A DNA stretch of 64,000 nucleotides from assembly GCA_000828835.1 (NCBI GenBank), contig AP014633.1:930001-994000 (forward strand). The letters run 5' to 3'. A program made the position numbers and the translations under genes. A model generated the notes under the pieces. That model searched no databases. It worked only from the letters and a program-made list of their open reading frames with translations, and was not told where the DNA came from. Positions 7,341 to 17,128 of the stretch are shown piece by piece. Position 1 is the first letter of the stretch; every line of letters begins with the position of its first letter. The DNA comes from Thioploca ingrica. GTDB taxonomy: Bacteria > Pseudomonadota > Gammaproteobacteria > Beggiatoales > Beggiatoaceae.

Positions 7341-10300
7341 ATGCTGCTTTTAAAACAATTTAGTCACCGACATCAAACCACTATTTTATTTTCTTTTATT
7401 TTAGCATCAGCGCTTAGTGTACTCTCAATCATTACTATTGGATTACTTTATAATCATACCTTTAAAGTTCAAGAACAACAGTTATTAGAAATCGCTCAAA
7501 GTCAAGCTCGCCTAATTGAAGCCGTCACCTATTTTGAAGCGAGTCATAATCCGAATATGAATGTATTTACGATTTTGAATTTGCTTATTGATACCCACAG
7601 TCGCTATTCCAGTTTTGGTGAAACCACCGAATTTATTCTATTTAGGCAGGAAGCAAAACAACTGGTGGTTTTAATTTGCCATCATCACCAGGGGCTGAAA
7701 AAATGTGACCCGGTTAATTTTAATCAATCCCATTTCTCTGAATTAATGCACGACACCCTGTTAGGTCAAGCCGGCGTAACCCAAATCTTAGATTATCGAA
7801 ATACTTGGGTGTTAGCTGCTTATGAACCGGTATCGGCTTTCAATTTAGGGATTATTGTTAAAATCGATATTGATGAAATTCGTGCTCCATTTATTCAGGT
7901 TGCGCTCATCGCAGTCATCATCAGTTTTTTTATTCTGGGAGTGAGTCATTTCGCGTTTCTCTGGATTATTAAACCACTATTGGTGCAAACTGTAGAGACC
8001 GAAGGTCGTTGGCGTGCTTTTTTAAATCATGCCCCGTTATCGATTTATGTCAAAGAGAGTCAAGGACGTTATTTATTGACTAATCGACAACATCAAAACT
8101 TGTTTAAGATTAGCGATCCGAATTGGTTGGTTGGTAAAACTGTTTTTCAGGTTTTTCCGCCAGCAATTGCTCAGGTACTCCAGCAAAACGATCAACAAGT
8201 ATTAAACACGAAAACTCCTCTTATTATTGAAGAAATTATTCCTCATAGCGAGGGTGAATGGCATACTTATCTTTCGGTTAAATTTCCTATTGCTAATTAT
8301 CAAGGTGAAATCTACAGTGTGGGTGGTATTTCTACTGATATTACGGAACGCAAACAGGTGGAAGAAGCATTACAAAGAGCACATCATACTCTCACTGCCT
8401 TAACTGAATGTCGCCAAATTCTAATCCATGCTACCGACGAGATGACTTTACTTAAAGAAATCTGTCAAGTTTTAGTACAAAAAGTCGGTTATCGGTTAGT
8501 GTGGATTGGTTTTGCGGAAGCGGATGCTCAACAAACGGTACGCCCAGTAGCACAAGCCGGTGCGGATGAAAATTATTTAGCTGGTATAACAGTGAGTTGG
8601 GGTGATAACGAGTGGGGACAGGGACCAACGGGTCGAGCGATTCGGAGCGGTAAACCTTGCTTTGCTCAAAATATAATGACTGACCCACAATATGTACCCT
8701 GGCGTTCTCACGCACTACAACAGGGTTATAATTCTTCTATGGCAATGCCTTTAAAGCTCGATCATCAAGTCGTTGGGGCCATTAATATTTATGCACAAGC
8801 AACCGACGCTTTTAATGCTGAAACGGTGCAGTTGTTTGAAGATTTATCAGCTGATCTCATGTATCGTGTCAAAGTATTAAGGGATCAAGTTGAACACCAA
8901 CAAGCGGAATACGCTTTGCAAGCCAGTGAAAAACGGTTTCGTGCGCTATTTGAAGGGATGCCAGAAGCGATATTTATTGCCGATCCGGAGACGGGTGTTA
9001 TTGTTGATGCCAATCCAGCCGCTTCTCAGTTGATATTAAAACCTTATGAAGACATTATTGGGCTGCACCAATCACAATTACATCCGCCAGTGAGTCGAGA
9101 CTCGACTATCAAGAATTTTATTAGTCATTGTCGCCAAGTATTTCAATCGAGTCAAACTGTGTTAGTTGAAGAAATGGTTTACCGTTCTGACGGCAAGCAA
9201 ATTCCGGTTGAAATCTTAGCAACGCTGTTCCAAATTCAAGATAAAATATTGATTCAAGGCGTTTTTCGTGATATTAGTGAACGGAAACGAACCGAAAATG
9301 CGCTGCGAGAAAGTGAAGAACGATTTCGTAGCTTAGTTGAACAAGCCGCTGATGCCATTTTTGTCCATGATTTACAAGGTCGATTTGTGGATGTCAATCA
9401 GAGCGCTTGTCATAGCGTGAGATATACGCGTGAGGAATTATTAAATCTCACCGTTTTTGATATTGATATTACCGCAAGAGACCATTGGAATCAACTCGTA
9501 ACCACTTGGCAACAAATGCAACTGGGGGTTGCTCTCCTGCTGGAAGGCGAGTATCGACGTAAAGATGGCACCACTTTTCCGGTTGAAGCACGCTTAGGTC
9601 TCATCAGTCGCGAAAATGTTCACTATGTGGTGGCGATTGCTCGTGATATTAGTGAACGGAAACAAGCTGAATTAACCCTCAAAGCCAGTGAAGAAAAATT
9701 TCGCCAACTCGCGGAAAACATTGAACAGGTACTGTGGTTACAAACGGACCAGGAAATGCTTTATATTAATCCCGCTTACGAAAAAGTGTTTGGGCAAAGA
9801 TGTGAAGACATTTATAAAAACCCGAATCATTTCTTAGCCGTGATTGTTCCAGAAGATCGAGACAAAGTAATTAATACTTTTAAACAAGGCTATCTTCAAG
9901 GCAAAAATTTTAATCAAGAATATCGAATTTTCAGATCCGATGGCGAGATACGTTGGATTTGGGCACGAACTTTTCAATTTAAAGTGCCTGGTCTTCAGAA
10001 AATGCGGATGGTCGGTATTGCTCAAGATATCACTTCGCTCAAGCGGAGTGAAATAGCGCTTACTCAAGCGAAAGAAGCCGCAGAGTCAGCCAATCGCGCT
10101 AAAAGTGAGTTTTTAGCGAATATGAGTCATGAAATCAGGACACCGCTGAATGCGGTGATTGGTTTCAGTGAATTATTATCTGCTCTCGTCACGGAACAGC
10201 GGCAGAAAAATTACTTAGCATCTATCCAAACGGCGGGTAAAAGTCTGTTAACCTTAATTAATGATATATTGGATTTGTCTAAAATTGAAGCTGGACGGCT

Positions 10301-11531
10301 AGAATTGCAATATGAAGCCGTTAATCTCTATAATCTCTTAGAAGAATTAAAATCCATTTTTGCGCTTAAAATCGCGGAAAAAAAACTTAACTATCAAGTC
10401 GAAATTGATAAACAAATTCCGAGTACGCTCATGCTAGACGAAGTGCGGTTACGGCAGATCCTTTTAAATTTACTCGGTAATGCGATCAAATTTACTGATC
10501 AAGGGGAGATCAAGTTATCCGTTTATAGCCGCTATAAAACCGAGCAAATGCTTGATCTGAGCATTACCGTAGCGGATACCGGTATTGGTATTCCTCTAGA
10601 CCAGCAAGAAATTGTGTTTGAATCTTTTCGTCAACAAGATGGTCAATTGACCCGGAAATATGGTGGTACTGGATTGGGATTAGCAATTACCAAACGACTC
10701 GTAGAAATGATGAATGGCCATATTTCGGTTTCTAGTTGTCTCGGTCAAGGGAGCGTATTTACGATCACCCTTCAGGGCATTCAAGTTCTCAATTACAAAT
10801 TCAGCATCAATTCAGATAATTCCTTTGATTTTAATACGATCACTTTTGAAAAAGCGCAAATATTGGTGGTAGACGATATTGAAATCAATCGGTGTCTCAT
10901 TAAAGAATGGTTGTTCAACACGAATTTAGACGTGATAGAAGCCCAGACCGGCACTGAAGCCTTAAGCTTAGCTGAGCAATATCATCCCAATTTGATTTTA
11001 ATGGACATCAGAATGCCGGGAATAGATGGTTATGAAACGACGCGGCGATTAAAAGCCAATCCCACCACCACAACTATCCCGGTGATTGCCTTGACTGCCT
11101 CTGCGGTTAGAACTGCTAATGATAGTGAACTATTTGATGACTATTTACTCAAACCGATTCATATTAAATCACTTTTTTATGAATTATCACGTTACTTAAT
11201 ACTTAAAGATCAGCTCCAAAATCCGGCTAACCCGAGCGAGGCTAATACTAAACAATCCCTAACTGACTTAGCCATTACTTATCCGCTACCATTGAGAGAA
11301 GAGATAGAAAAATTAATCTCGCTAAAAGAAACCATCAATGCCGTGATAGATATGGACGAAATCAAAGCCTTTGCTGACCATATTCTTTCATTGGGAGAAA
11401 AATATCAGTTATCATCTTTAATTCACTATGGTAATCAGTTACATGAATCTACAGAAGATTTTGATATCGAACAAATTGATAATGCGTTAACTATTTTTGC
11501 CGACTTAATAAAACCCTTTTTAGAACATTAA
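7341..11531 (+). CDS. multi-PAS/GAF hybrid sensor histidine kinase
   Basis: A 1396-residue membrane-bound hybrid kinase. Order (numbered from ATG 7341): membrane helix about 16-37; periplasmic sensor region to about 185; second helix 187-210; PAS 222-338; GAF 360-505; three PAS domains at about 527-648, 658-774 and 785-902; HisKA with the phospho-acceptor His near 930 (MSHEIRTPLNAVIGFS); HATPase with N, G1 and G2 boxes (LLGNAIKF, DTGIGIP, GGTGLGLAI); receiver with acceptor Asp near 1222 (ILMDIRMPGIDG); and a helical tail with no obvious HPt His. TTG 7332 lies three codons upstream in frame; ATG 7341 is preferred. It heads a run of plus-strand signalling genes, and the next gene begins 15 nt after its stop. 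The signal sensed is unknown. Confidence 0.92.
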   Translation: MLLLKQFSHRHQTTILFSFILASALSVLSIITIGLLYNHTFKVQEQQLLEIAQSQARLIEAVTYFEASHNPNMNVFTILNLLIDTHSRYSSFGETTEFILFRQEAKQLVVLICHHHQGLKKCDPVNFNQSHFSELMHDTLLGQAGVTQILDYRNTWVLAAYEPVSAFNLGIIVKIDIDEIRAPFIQVALIAVIISFFILGVSHFAFLWIIKPLLVQTVETEGRWRAFLNHAPLSIYVKESQGRYLLTNRQHQNLFKISDPNWLVGKTVFQVFPPAIAQVLQQNDQQVLNTKTPLIIEEIIPHSEGEWHTYLSVKFPIANYQGEIYSVGGISTDITERKQVEEALQRAHHTLTALTECRQILIHATDEMTLLKEICQVLVQKVGYRLVWIGFAEADAQQTVRPVAQAGADENYLAGITVSWGDNEWGQGPTGRAIRSGKPCFAQNIMTDPQYVPWRSHALQQGYNSSMAMPLKLDHQVVGAINIYAQATDAFNAETVQLFEDLSADLMYRVKVLRDQVEHQQAEYALQASEKRFRALFEGMPEAIFIADPETGVIVDANPAASQLILKPYEDIIGLHQSQLHPPVSRDSTIKNFISHCRQVFQSSQTVLVEEMVYRSDGKQIPVEILATLFQIQDKILIQGVFRDISERKRTENALRESEERFRSLVEQAADAIFVHDLQGRFVDVNQSACHSVRYTREELLNLTVFDIDITARDHWNQLVTTWQQMQLGVALLLEGEYRRKDGTTFPVEARLGLISRENVHYVVAIARDISERKQAELTLKASEEKFRQLAENIEQVLWLQTDQEMLYINPAYEKVFGQRCEDIYKNPNHFLAVIVPEDRDKVINTFKQGYLQGKNFNQEYRIFRSDGEIRWIWARTFQFKVPGLQKMRMVGIAQDITSLKRSEIALTQAKEAAESANRAKSEFLANMSHEIRTPLNAVIGFSELLSALVTEQRQKNYLASIQTAGKSLLTLINDILDLSKIEAGRLELQYEAVNLYNLLEELKSIFALKIAEKKLNYQVEIDKQIPSTLMLDEVRLRQILLNLLGNAIKFTDQGEIKLSVYSRYKTEQMLDLSITVADTGIGIPLDQQEIVFESFRQQDGQLTRKYGGTGLGLAITKRLVEMMNGHISVSSCLGQGSVFTITLQGIQVLNYKFSINSDNSFDFNTITFEKAQILVVDDIEINRCLIKEWLFNTNLDVIEAQTGTEALSLAEQYHPNLILMDIRMPGIDGYETTRRLKANPTTTTIPVIALTASAVRTANDSELFDDYLLKPIHIKSLFYELSRYLILKDQLQNPANPSEANTKQSLTDLAITYPLPLREEIEKLISLKETINAVIDMDEIKAFADHILSLGEKYQLSSLIHYGNQLHESTEDFDIEQIDNALTIFADLIKPFLEH

Positions 11532-11546
11532 GGTGGTAATTAACAG

Positions 11547-12641
11547 ATGATTTTGCTCGTGGATGATAATCTCCAAAATCTGAAAGTATTAGGTAACATG
11601 CTGCAAGAGACCGGTTACCATTTACTATTTGCCAAAAATGGTATCCAAGCCTTAGAAGCGGTTAAACATAGAAAGCCGGAGTTGATTTTATTAGATATTA
11701 TGATGCCGGATTTAGATGGCTTTGAGGTTTGCCGGCAATTAAAACAAAATGTTCAAACTCACGATATCCCCATTATTTTCTTAACGGCACGAGCAGAACA
11801 AGAAGATATCATCAAAGGATTTGAATTGGGTGCCGTCGATTATGTGACGAAACCATTTAACCATAAAGAGTTAATTTCTCGGGTTAAAACCCATTTGGAA
11901 CTGAAAGCAGCCCGCGAAGCATTGGCGCTCAAAATTGAAGAATTACAACAAGCTAATCTCACTAAAGAAAAGTTATTGTCAATCATCTCGCACGATTTAG
12001 TTAATTTATTTAATTCACTCATGAATTTTTCTTTGTTATTAACCGAACCGGAAGAACTCAGTGTCGAACAAAAGAATAAATATCTGTTGATGATTTCTCA
12101 ATCTTCCAATCAAGGTTATCACCTGCTGAAAAATTTGTTAGATTGGCTTCGCAATCAAACCGGTAAAATCAAAGCCATTCCGGTGACCGTCAGTTTAAAA
12201 CCGCTGGTGGAACGAAATATTGAGTTCTTGAATTCATTAGCAAAAAATAAAAATATTACGGTATCTTCTGGGGTTGATTCAGAAGCGACTGTTTGGGCTG
12301 ACCAAAATATGCTCGATACCGTTATCAGAAACTTGTTGGCTAATGCCATTAAATTTACCCCTAACTCTGGTAAAGTAGAAATTACTTCACAACAACAAGC
12401 TTCAATGATGGAAATCTCGGTGGTAGATACCGGTATTGGTATCAAACCGGAAGATATCCAGCAGATTTTTCAAGGCAGTCATTATACGACGATTGGAACC
12501 GGTAATGAAAAGGGCACCGGTATTGGCTTGAACTTATGCAAAGAATTTGTCGAAAAAAATGGTGGCAACATAAGCGTTGAAAGTGGAGTGGGTAAAGGGA
12601 GTCGATTTTATGTTCATCTACCTCTTCCGACTCAACCTTAA
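11547..12641 (+). CDS. receiver-histidine kinase
   Basis: A soluble 364-residue protein with an N-terminal receiver (acceptor Asp50 in LILLDIMMPDLDGF, Lys102 in TKPF), a short coiled coil (about 118-140), a HisKA-like segment with His149 (SIISHDLVNLFN) and a HATPase domain (NLLANAIKF, DTGIGI, GTGIGLNLCKEF). The H-box lacks the proline usual two or three residues after the HDL motif. It starts 15 nt after the large hybrid kinase, with AAGGTGG as ribosome site, so the two are probably co-transcribed and may form a phosphorelay in which the receiver here takes phosphate from the upstream kinase. The pairing is inference. Confidence 0.9.
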   Translation: MILLVDDNLQNLKVLGNMLQETGYHLLFAKNGIQALEAVKHRKPELILLDIMMPDLDGFEVCRQLKQNVQTHDIPIIFLTARAEQEDIIKGFELGAVDYVTKPFNHKELISRVKTHLELKAAREALALKIEELQQANLTKEKLLSIISHDLVNLFNSLMNFSLLLTEPEELSVEQKNKYLLMISQSSNQGYHLLKNLLDWLRNQTGKIKAIPVTVSLKPLVERNIEFLNSLAKNKNITVSSGVDSEATVWADQNMLDTVIRNLLANAIKFTPNSGKVEITSQQQASMMEISVVDTGIGIKPEDIQQIFQGSHYTTIGTGNEKGTGIGLNLCKEFVEKNGGNISVESGVGKGSRFYVHLPLPTQP

Positions 12642-12660
12642 GGCAATCTCAATGGCATTG

Positions 12661-12683
12661 ACGCGCTAGCGCGTGGGAACGAG
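12661..12683. repeat. palindrome and dispersed repeat fragment
   Basis: ACGCGCTAGCGCGT (12661-12674) is a perfect 14-nt palindrome just after the receiver-kinase stop. The overlapping GCGTGGGAACGAG (12671-12683) recurs at 32964-32976 inside the repeat island, so this is a truncated member of a dispersed family. It may fold as a hairpin at the transcript end. Confidence 0.5.
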
Positions 12684-12864
12684 GAATAAGGTTAAACCGG
12701 AGCAGTAAGAACTAGCACTAACCAATCGTGTTTTTTGCTGAAATCAGCTAGGTAATGACTTGTTTAGTTTGATTAAGGCACTTATTATGTTCAATAGAAG
12801 CATAAATCTGAGCAAATATCTAGGCTTGATATTCAATCACAGAAGAATTTAAAGGTAAGGTAAT

Positions 12865-13704
12865 ATGTTTAATCCAACAGAACTCGTCATTGATGGCTTT
12901 GTTGAACAACTGGAAACCGCTTATCGCCGTAATTATGGTTCATTAGAAGTCGCTAATAGCTCGATTATTGCTTGGGCAGGACGCATGGCTTTGGAACATT
13001 TTGCTAATAGTGATGCCCTTTATCATAATATGGAGCACACTATCATGGTAACCTTAGTGGGACAGGAAATTCTTCGCGGTAAACATATTCGCGAAGGGGG
13101 AGTCTCACATCGTGATTGGCTTAATTTTATTATTTCCCTTCTTTGTCACGACATTGGTCATGTTCGTGGCATTTGTCGTGATGACCGTGATGGTTCTTAC
13201 ACGACCGGGGTTAAAAATGAAATGGTCACTTTACCGGAAGGGGCAACGGATGCCTCTATGTCACCTTATCATGTTGATCGAGGCAAACTTTTTATTCGGG
13301 AACGTTTTGGCGGTAATCCGGTGATTGATGCAGAAGTAATTGCCGCTAATATTGAATTAACTCGTTTTCCAGTTCCGGATGATAGTGATCATCAAACTAC
13401 TTTTTCCTATCCTGGTTTAGTACGAGCCGCGGACTTAATTGGACAACTGGCTGATCCGCACTATCTGCGAAAATTACCATCGCTATTTTATGAATTTCAA
13501 GAAACCGGGGTTAATGAACATCTGGGTTATCGCACGCCCTTTGATTTACGCAGAGGCTATCCATCATTTTATTGGGGAATTGTCAGTCGTTATATTCAAG
13601 ATGCTTTACATTATTTGCGTATCACTCAAGAAGGTAAACAGTGGATCGCTAATCTATACTCCCATGTATTTGCTTCTGAACATAAAGAATTTCATAATTT
13701 TTAA
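12865..13704 (+). CDS. HD-domain metal-dependent phosphohydrolase
   Basis: A 279-residue soluble protein with an HD superfamily core: YHNMEHT (metal-binding His), then CHDIGHVRGICRDD (the HD doublet with the extra His), and a later Asp in VRAADLIGQLADP. The opening MFNPTELVIDGFVEQLE and overall pattern match the HD metalloprotein family known from cyanobacteria (Npun_R2479-type), as I recall it. It lacks a GYP motif, so I do not call it a cyclic-di-GMP phosphodiesterase. Its place between sensor kinases and a GGDEF-EAL protein suggests nucleotide signalling, but the substrate is unknown. AAGG at 12854-12857 serves as ribosome site. Confidence 0.85.
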   Translation: MFNPTELVIDGFVEQLETAYRRNYGSLEVANSSIIAWAGRMALEHFANSDALYHNMEHTIMVTLVGQEILRGKHIREGGVSHRDWLNFIISLLCHDIGHVRGICRDDRDGSYTTGVKNEMVTLPEGATDASMSPYHVDRGKLFIRERFGGNPVIDAEVIAANIELTRFPVPDDSDHQTTFSYPGLVRAADLIGQLADPHYLRKLPSLFYEFQETGVNEHLGYRTPFDLRRGYPSFYWGIVSRYIQDALHYLRITQEGKQWIANLYSHVFASEHKEFHNF

Positions 13705-13836
13705 CCCTGAATAAAATTTCTCTCTATAAGAATTTTAGGCGATGAACCTCGTGTTGCTGGAGGTCAGATGGGGAGAAAAAGCGGTTTAATCCAGTTGGAT
13801 CTTAATGAGTTCGAATGATTGGCGAAATTATTTCCT

Positions 13837-16800
13837 ATGACGACTTTTTCTTTGACAACACAACCGTTTTTCATGTTTCATCATTCTCCTATCAAAGTCA
13901 ATATTTTATTAATATTAATTGCTATTATTGGAATAATCTTTTCTTTGACTGCTTTCTTTTATGTTAAGCAATGGGAACAAGAGGCGGTTATCAACGAACA
14001 AAAACAACAGGCTGATGAGCATATCCGGTTATTACGCCAAACATTTACCTCAATCGGTAGTATTTTAGAAACACTTCGTCTTTATCAAATGAATGGTCCT
14101 ATTAACCGAGATCTGTTTGCCGAATTAGTTCCACCCAAATTACTGGAAGAACTGAACATCATTGCCTTACAATGGATTCCATGTCTATCAGCCGACCAAT
14201 ATGCACAATTAAAAATCTCAGCACCAACCGCTCATACTGAACAGTTCAACCTTTGGGAACTCTCTAACAACAGTCATCAACCACAACCGGTCAAACCACG
14301 AGATACTTATTATCCAATCCAGTTTTCTGAACCCAGTTCCAGTCACAATCAAATTGGCTATGATTTGGCTTCCAACCCTGAACTGAATTTAGCTTTAAAA
14401 AAAGCCCGCGAGTTGGGTCAATTAACCCTAAGTGGAGCGACTCAATTACCTAACCAACCCGAAGGAGAATTAGGTTCTTATGTGTTTGTTCCGGTTTATC
14501 AAGCGGAGGATCACTCACATTTACTTGGATTTGTCGGTGGCGCCTTTTTATTGGATGAATTGATAGAAGGCGTATTACGCTTACCTAAAATCAAAACTAA
14601 AATTTTTTTAAAACTGTTTGATGCCACTTCTTCATCCCATGATATCCATAACCCAATGGTAGAGGTACCACAAGCTTTGTATGTTCCCGCTTGGTATCGA
14701 CATAATCCGCCTACCCAAACGCCCACTGAATTATTATCAACTTCTTTAGAAATTGGGGGACGAACGTGGCGAATTGTATTTTATAAAATGGTAGAGAATT
14801 TTTTTTATGAAATATGGTATGCTTGGCTAATATTGGGTATTGGCTTACTACTTACGACTGGATTAATCCGTTACATCCATTTTTTGCTAACTCATGCGCA
14901 TTGGGCAGAAAACCTAGTCGCTACCCGTACCCAAAGTCTTTCGGAAGCCAATCAGGCTCTGAATAAAGAAATTAAGGCACGTGAACAAATGACTTTGGCT
15001 TTAGAAGCCAGTCGACAACGCTTTCAAGCTATTTTTAATGAAGCCGCTATTGGCATTGCTCAACTGGATTTAACTGACCGTATTTTAGACAGTAATCGGG
15101 CACTGCAAAAGTTATTGCGATATCATGAAGAAGAATTACCAGGTAAACTATTAAGAAAATTGGCTCACCCTGAGGATACCAATATCGATATGTCTTTGTT
15201 AGAAAACATGTTAGCCGGTAAATATGATAGTTATCAGGTGAGCAAACGCTATATCTGTAAAAATGGTGCTATCGTCTGGACGACTCAAAGCAATTCGATT
15301 GTTCGTGATATCAATCAACCTTTTATCATTAGCATGATAGAGGACATTACGGAACGCAAATTTGCGGAAGAAGCCCGTCTCGAAGCCGAGAAGAAATACC
15401 GTGATATCTTTGAAAATGCGATAGAAGGTATCTTTCAATGTACTCCTGATGGTCGATATTTACGTGTTAATCCGGCATTTGTCCGCATGTTTGGCTATCA
15501 CTCGGCGGAACAAGTCTATACCGAATTAATGGATATTGAGCATCAACTTTATGTTAATCCTCAGCGGCATCGTGATTTTTTAAAGTTACTTGAAACCCAA
15601 TCTCATGTACAAGATTTTGAATATCAAGCCCGTTGTCGCGATGGTACCCTGATTTGGGTCAATGAAACAGTGCGAGTAGTGCGTGACCATCAGGAAAAAG
15701 TCCGCTACTACGAAGGAATTGTGGAAAATGTCACTGCACGTAGACAGACTGAAGATAAACTTCGCTACGATGCGACGCATGATCAGTTAACCGGACTATT
15801 AAATCGTGCCGCTTTCACGACCTATCTAACCCAATCGCTGCAAGAATTAAAGCCCAAGCTAGCTGACACCGAAGTCGTTGCTGACCAGCCTATTCCCTTT
15901 GCAGTCCTATTTCTCGATTTAGATCGGTTTAAAATTGTTAATGACAGCATGGGGCATTTAGTGGGTGATCAAGTTCTGAGCGAAATAGCGCGGCGTTTAG
16001 CGACTGAGATTTGTCAAGCCGATATCGTGGCGCGATTTGGTGGTGATGAATTTGCACTCATGTTGGAAAATATCCCCGATTTATCCACCCTGGAGCAACG
16101 GATTGCCGCTATTCAGCAACATTTAAGTCAACCCTATCTCTTAAACAATGAAACTTTTAATAGCACAGCGAGCATAGGCATTGCGCTGGCTTCACCGCAT
16201 TACCAGAATGCCGATGAAATTTTACGGGATGCGGATACCGCGATGTATGAAGCCAAACAATATGGGCGAGGTAAATCGCTGATTTTCCAACCGGGAATGC
16301 ACACGCAAGTATTGAATATTCTCCGGATGGAATCCGATTTACGGAAAGCCCTCGATCGGGAAGAATTTAAAGTATACTATCAACCGATTGTGTCATTAGA
16401 AACTTTACACCCGGTGGGTTTGGAAGCTTTAATTCGTTGGCAACATCCCGAACAAGGTTTTATTGGACCCAATCAATTCATTCCCTTAGCTGAAGAAATT
16501 GGGTTAATTAAAGAATTAGGTTTATGGGTACTAGAAACAGCTTGTCAGCAATTGCATCGTTGGCAAACTCAATTCGCTCAGTATGCTCACTTAGGCATGA
16601 ATATCAATGTGTCACCCATTCAACTCAAACAGCCTAAATTAGTACAGAAGATTCAAGATATTATAGAAAGATCCGGTATCGCTAATCCAACTTGTCGGTT
16701 AGAAATTACCGAAGGCGCCATGATGCAAGATCCCGACGCGGCGTTATTGCTATTGAATGAATTAAAAAACCTGAAAGTCATGTTGTATATTGATGATTTT

Positions 16801-17118
16801 GGTACCGGTTATTCTTCTTTAAGCTATTTACAACGTTTTCCTATCGATGCGCTGAAAATTGATAAAAGTTTTATCAAGGACATTGATAGTTCGATTAAAT
16901 CCGCGCAAATTGTGCAGGCGATTATTGCTTTAGGAGAAGCTTTTGATTTAAGAATTGTTGCCGAAGGTGTCGAAAATAATGTCCAACTCTCTTTACTGAA
17001 AGGTGCACGTTGTCATCATGTCCAAGGTTATTTTTTCTCGCGTCCACAAGATAGTGAAGCGATAGAAAAGTATTTGAGCAAGACCACTATTGCTATGGGA
17101 TCTAATTTTATTAACTAA
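13837..17118 (+). CDS. CHASE-PAS-PAS-GGDEF-EAL cyclic-di-GMP enzyme
   Basis: A 1093-residue membrane protein expected to make and/or degrade cyclic-di-GMP. Order (from ATG 13837): membrane helix about 20-43; periplasmic CHASE-like sensor 70-250; second helix 326-346; coiled coil; PAS 393-508; PAS 517-637; GGDEF 645-815; EAL 835-1085. The diguanylate cyclase signature is intact (LDLDRFKIVNDSMGH, RFGGDEFAL). The usual inhibitory RxxD site before it reads CQAD, so product inhibition is probably lost. The EAL side is intact as well (EALIRWQHP, NVSPIQL, ITEGAM, DDFGTGYSS, AEGVEN). TTG 13819 is an alternative start six codons upstream. Only 10 nt separate its stop from the next gene, so the two are probably co-transcribed. 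Confidence 0.92.
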   Translation: MTTFSLTTQPFFMFHHSPIKVNILLILIAIIGIIFSLTAFFYVKQWEQEAVINEQKQQADEHIRLLRQTFTSIGSILETLRLYQMNGPINRDLFAELVPPKLLEELNIIALQWIPCLSADQYAQLKISAPTAHTEQFNLWELSNNSHQPQPVKPRDTYYPIQFSEPSSSHNQIGYDLASNPELNLALKKARELGQLTLSGATQLPNQPEGELGSYVFVPVYQAEDHSHLLGFVGGAFLLDELIEGVLRLPKIKTKIFLKLFDATSSSHDIHNPMVEVPQALYVPAWYRHNPPTQTPTELLSTSLEIGGRTWRIVFYKMVENFFYEIWYAWLILGIGLLLTTGLIRYIHFLLTHAHWAENLVATRTQSLSEANQALNKEIKAREQMTLALEASRQRFQAIFNEAAIGIAQLDLTDRILDSNRALQKLLRYHEEELPGKLLRKLAHPEDTNIDMSLLENMLAGKYDSYQVSKRYICKNGAIVWTTQSNSIVRDINQPFIISMIEDITERKFAEEARLEAEKKYRDIFENAIEGIFQCTPDGRYLRVNPAFVRMFGYHSAEQVYTELMDIEHQLYVNPQRHRDFLKLLETQSHVQDFEYQARCRDGTLIWVNETVRVVRDHQEKVRYYEGIVENVTARRQTEDKLRYDATHDQLTGLLNRAAFTTYLTQSLQELKPKLADTEVVADQPIPFAVLFLDLDRFKIVNDSMGHLVGDQVLSEIARRLATEICQADIVARFGGDEFALMLENIPDLSTLEQRIAAIQQHLSQPYLLNNETFNSTASIGIALASPHYQNADEILRDADTAMYEAKQYGRGKSLIFQPGMHTQVLNILRMESDLRKALDREEFKVYYQPIVSLETLHPVGLEALIRWQHPEQGFIGPNQFIPLAEEIGLIKELGLWVLETACQQLHRWQTQFAQYAHLGMNINVSPIQLKQPKLVQKIQDIIERSGIANPTCRLEITEGAMMQDPDAALLLLNELKNLKVMLYIDDFGTGYSSLSYLQRFPIDALKIDKSFIKDIDSSIKSAQIVQAIIALGEAFDLRIVAEGVENNVQLSLLKGARCHHVQGYFFSRPQDSEAIEKYLSKTTIAMGSNFIN

Positions 17119-17128
17119 GCGATATTCA

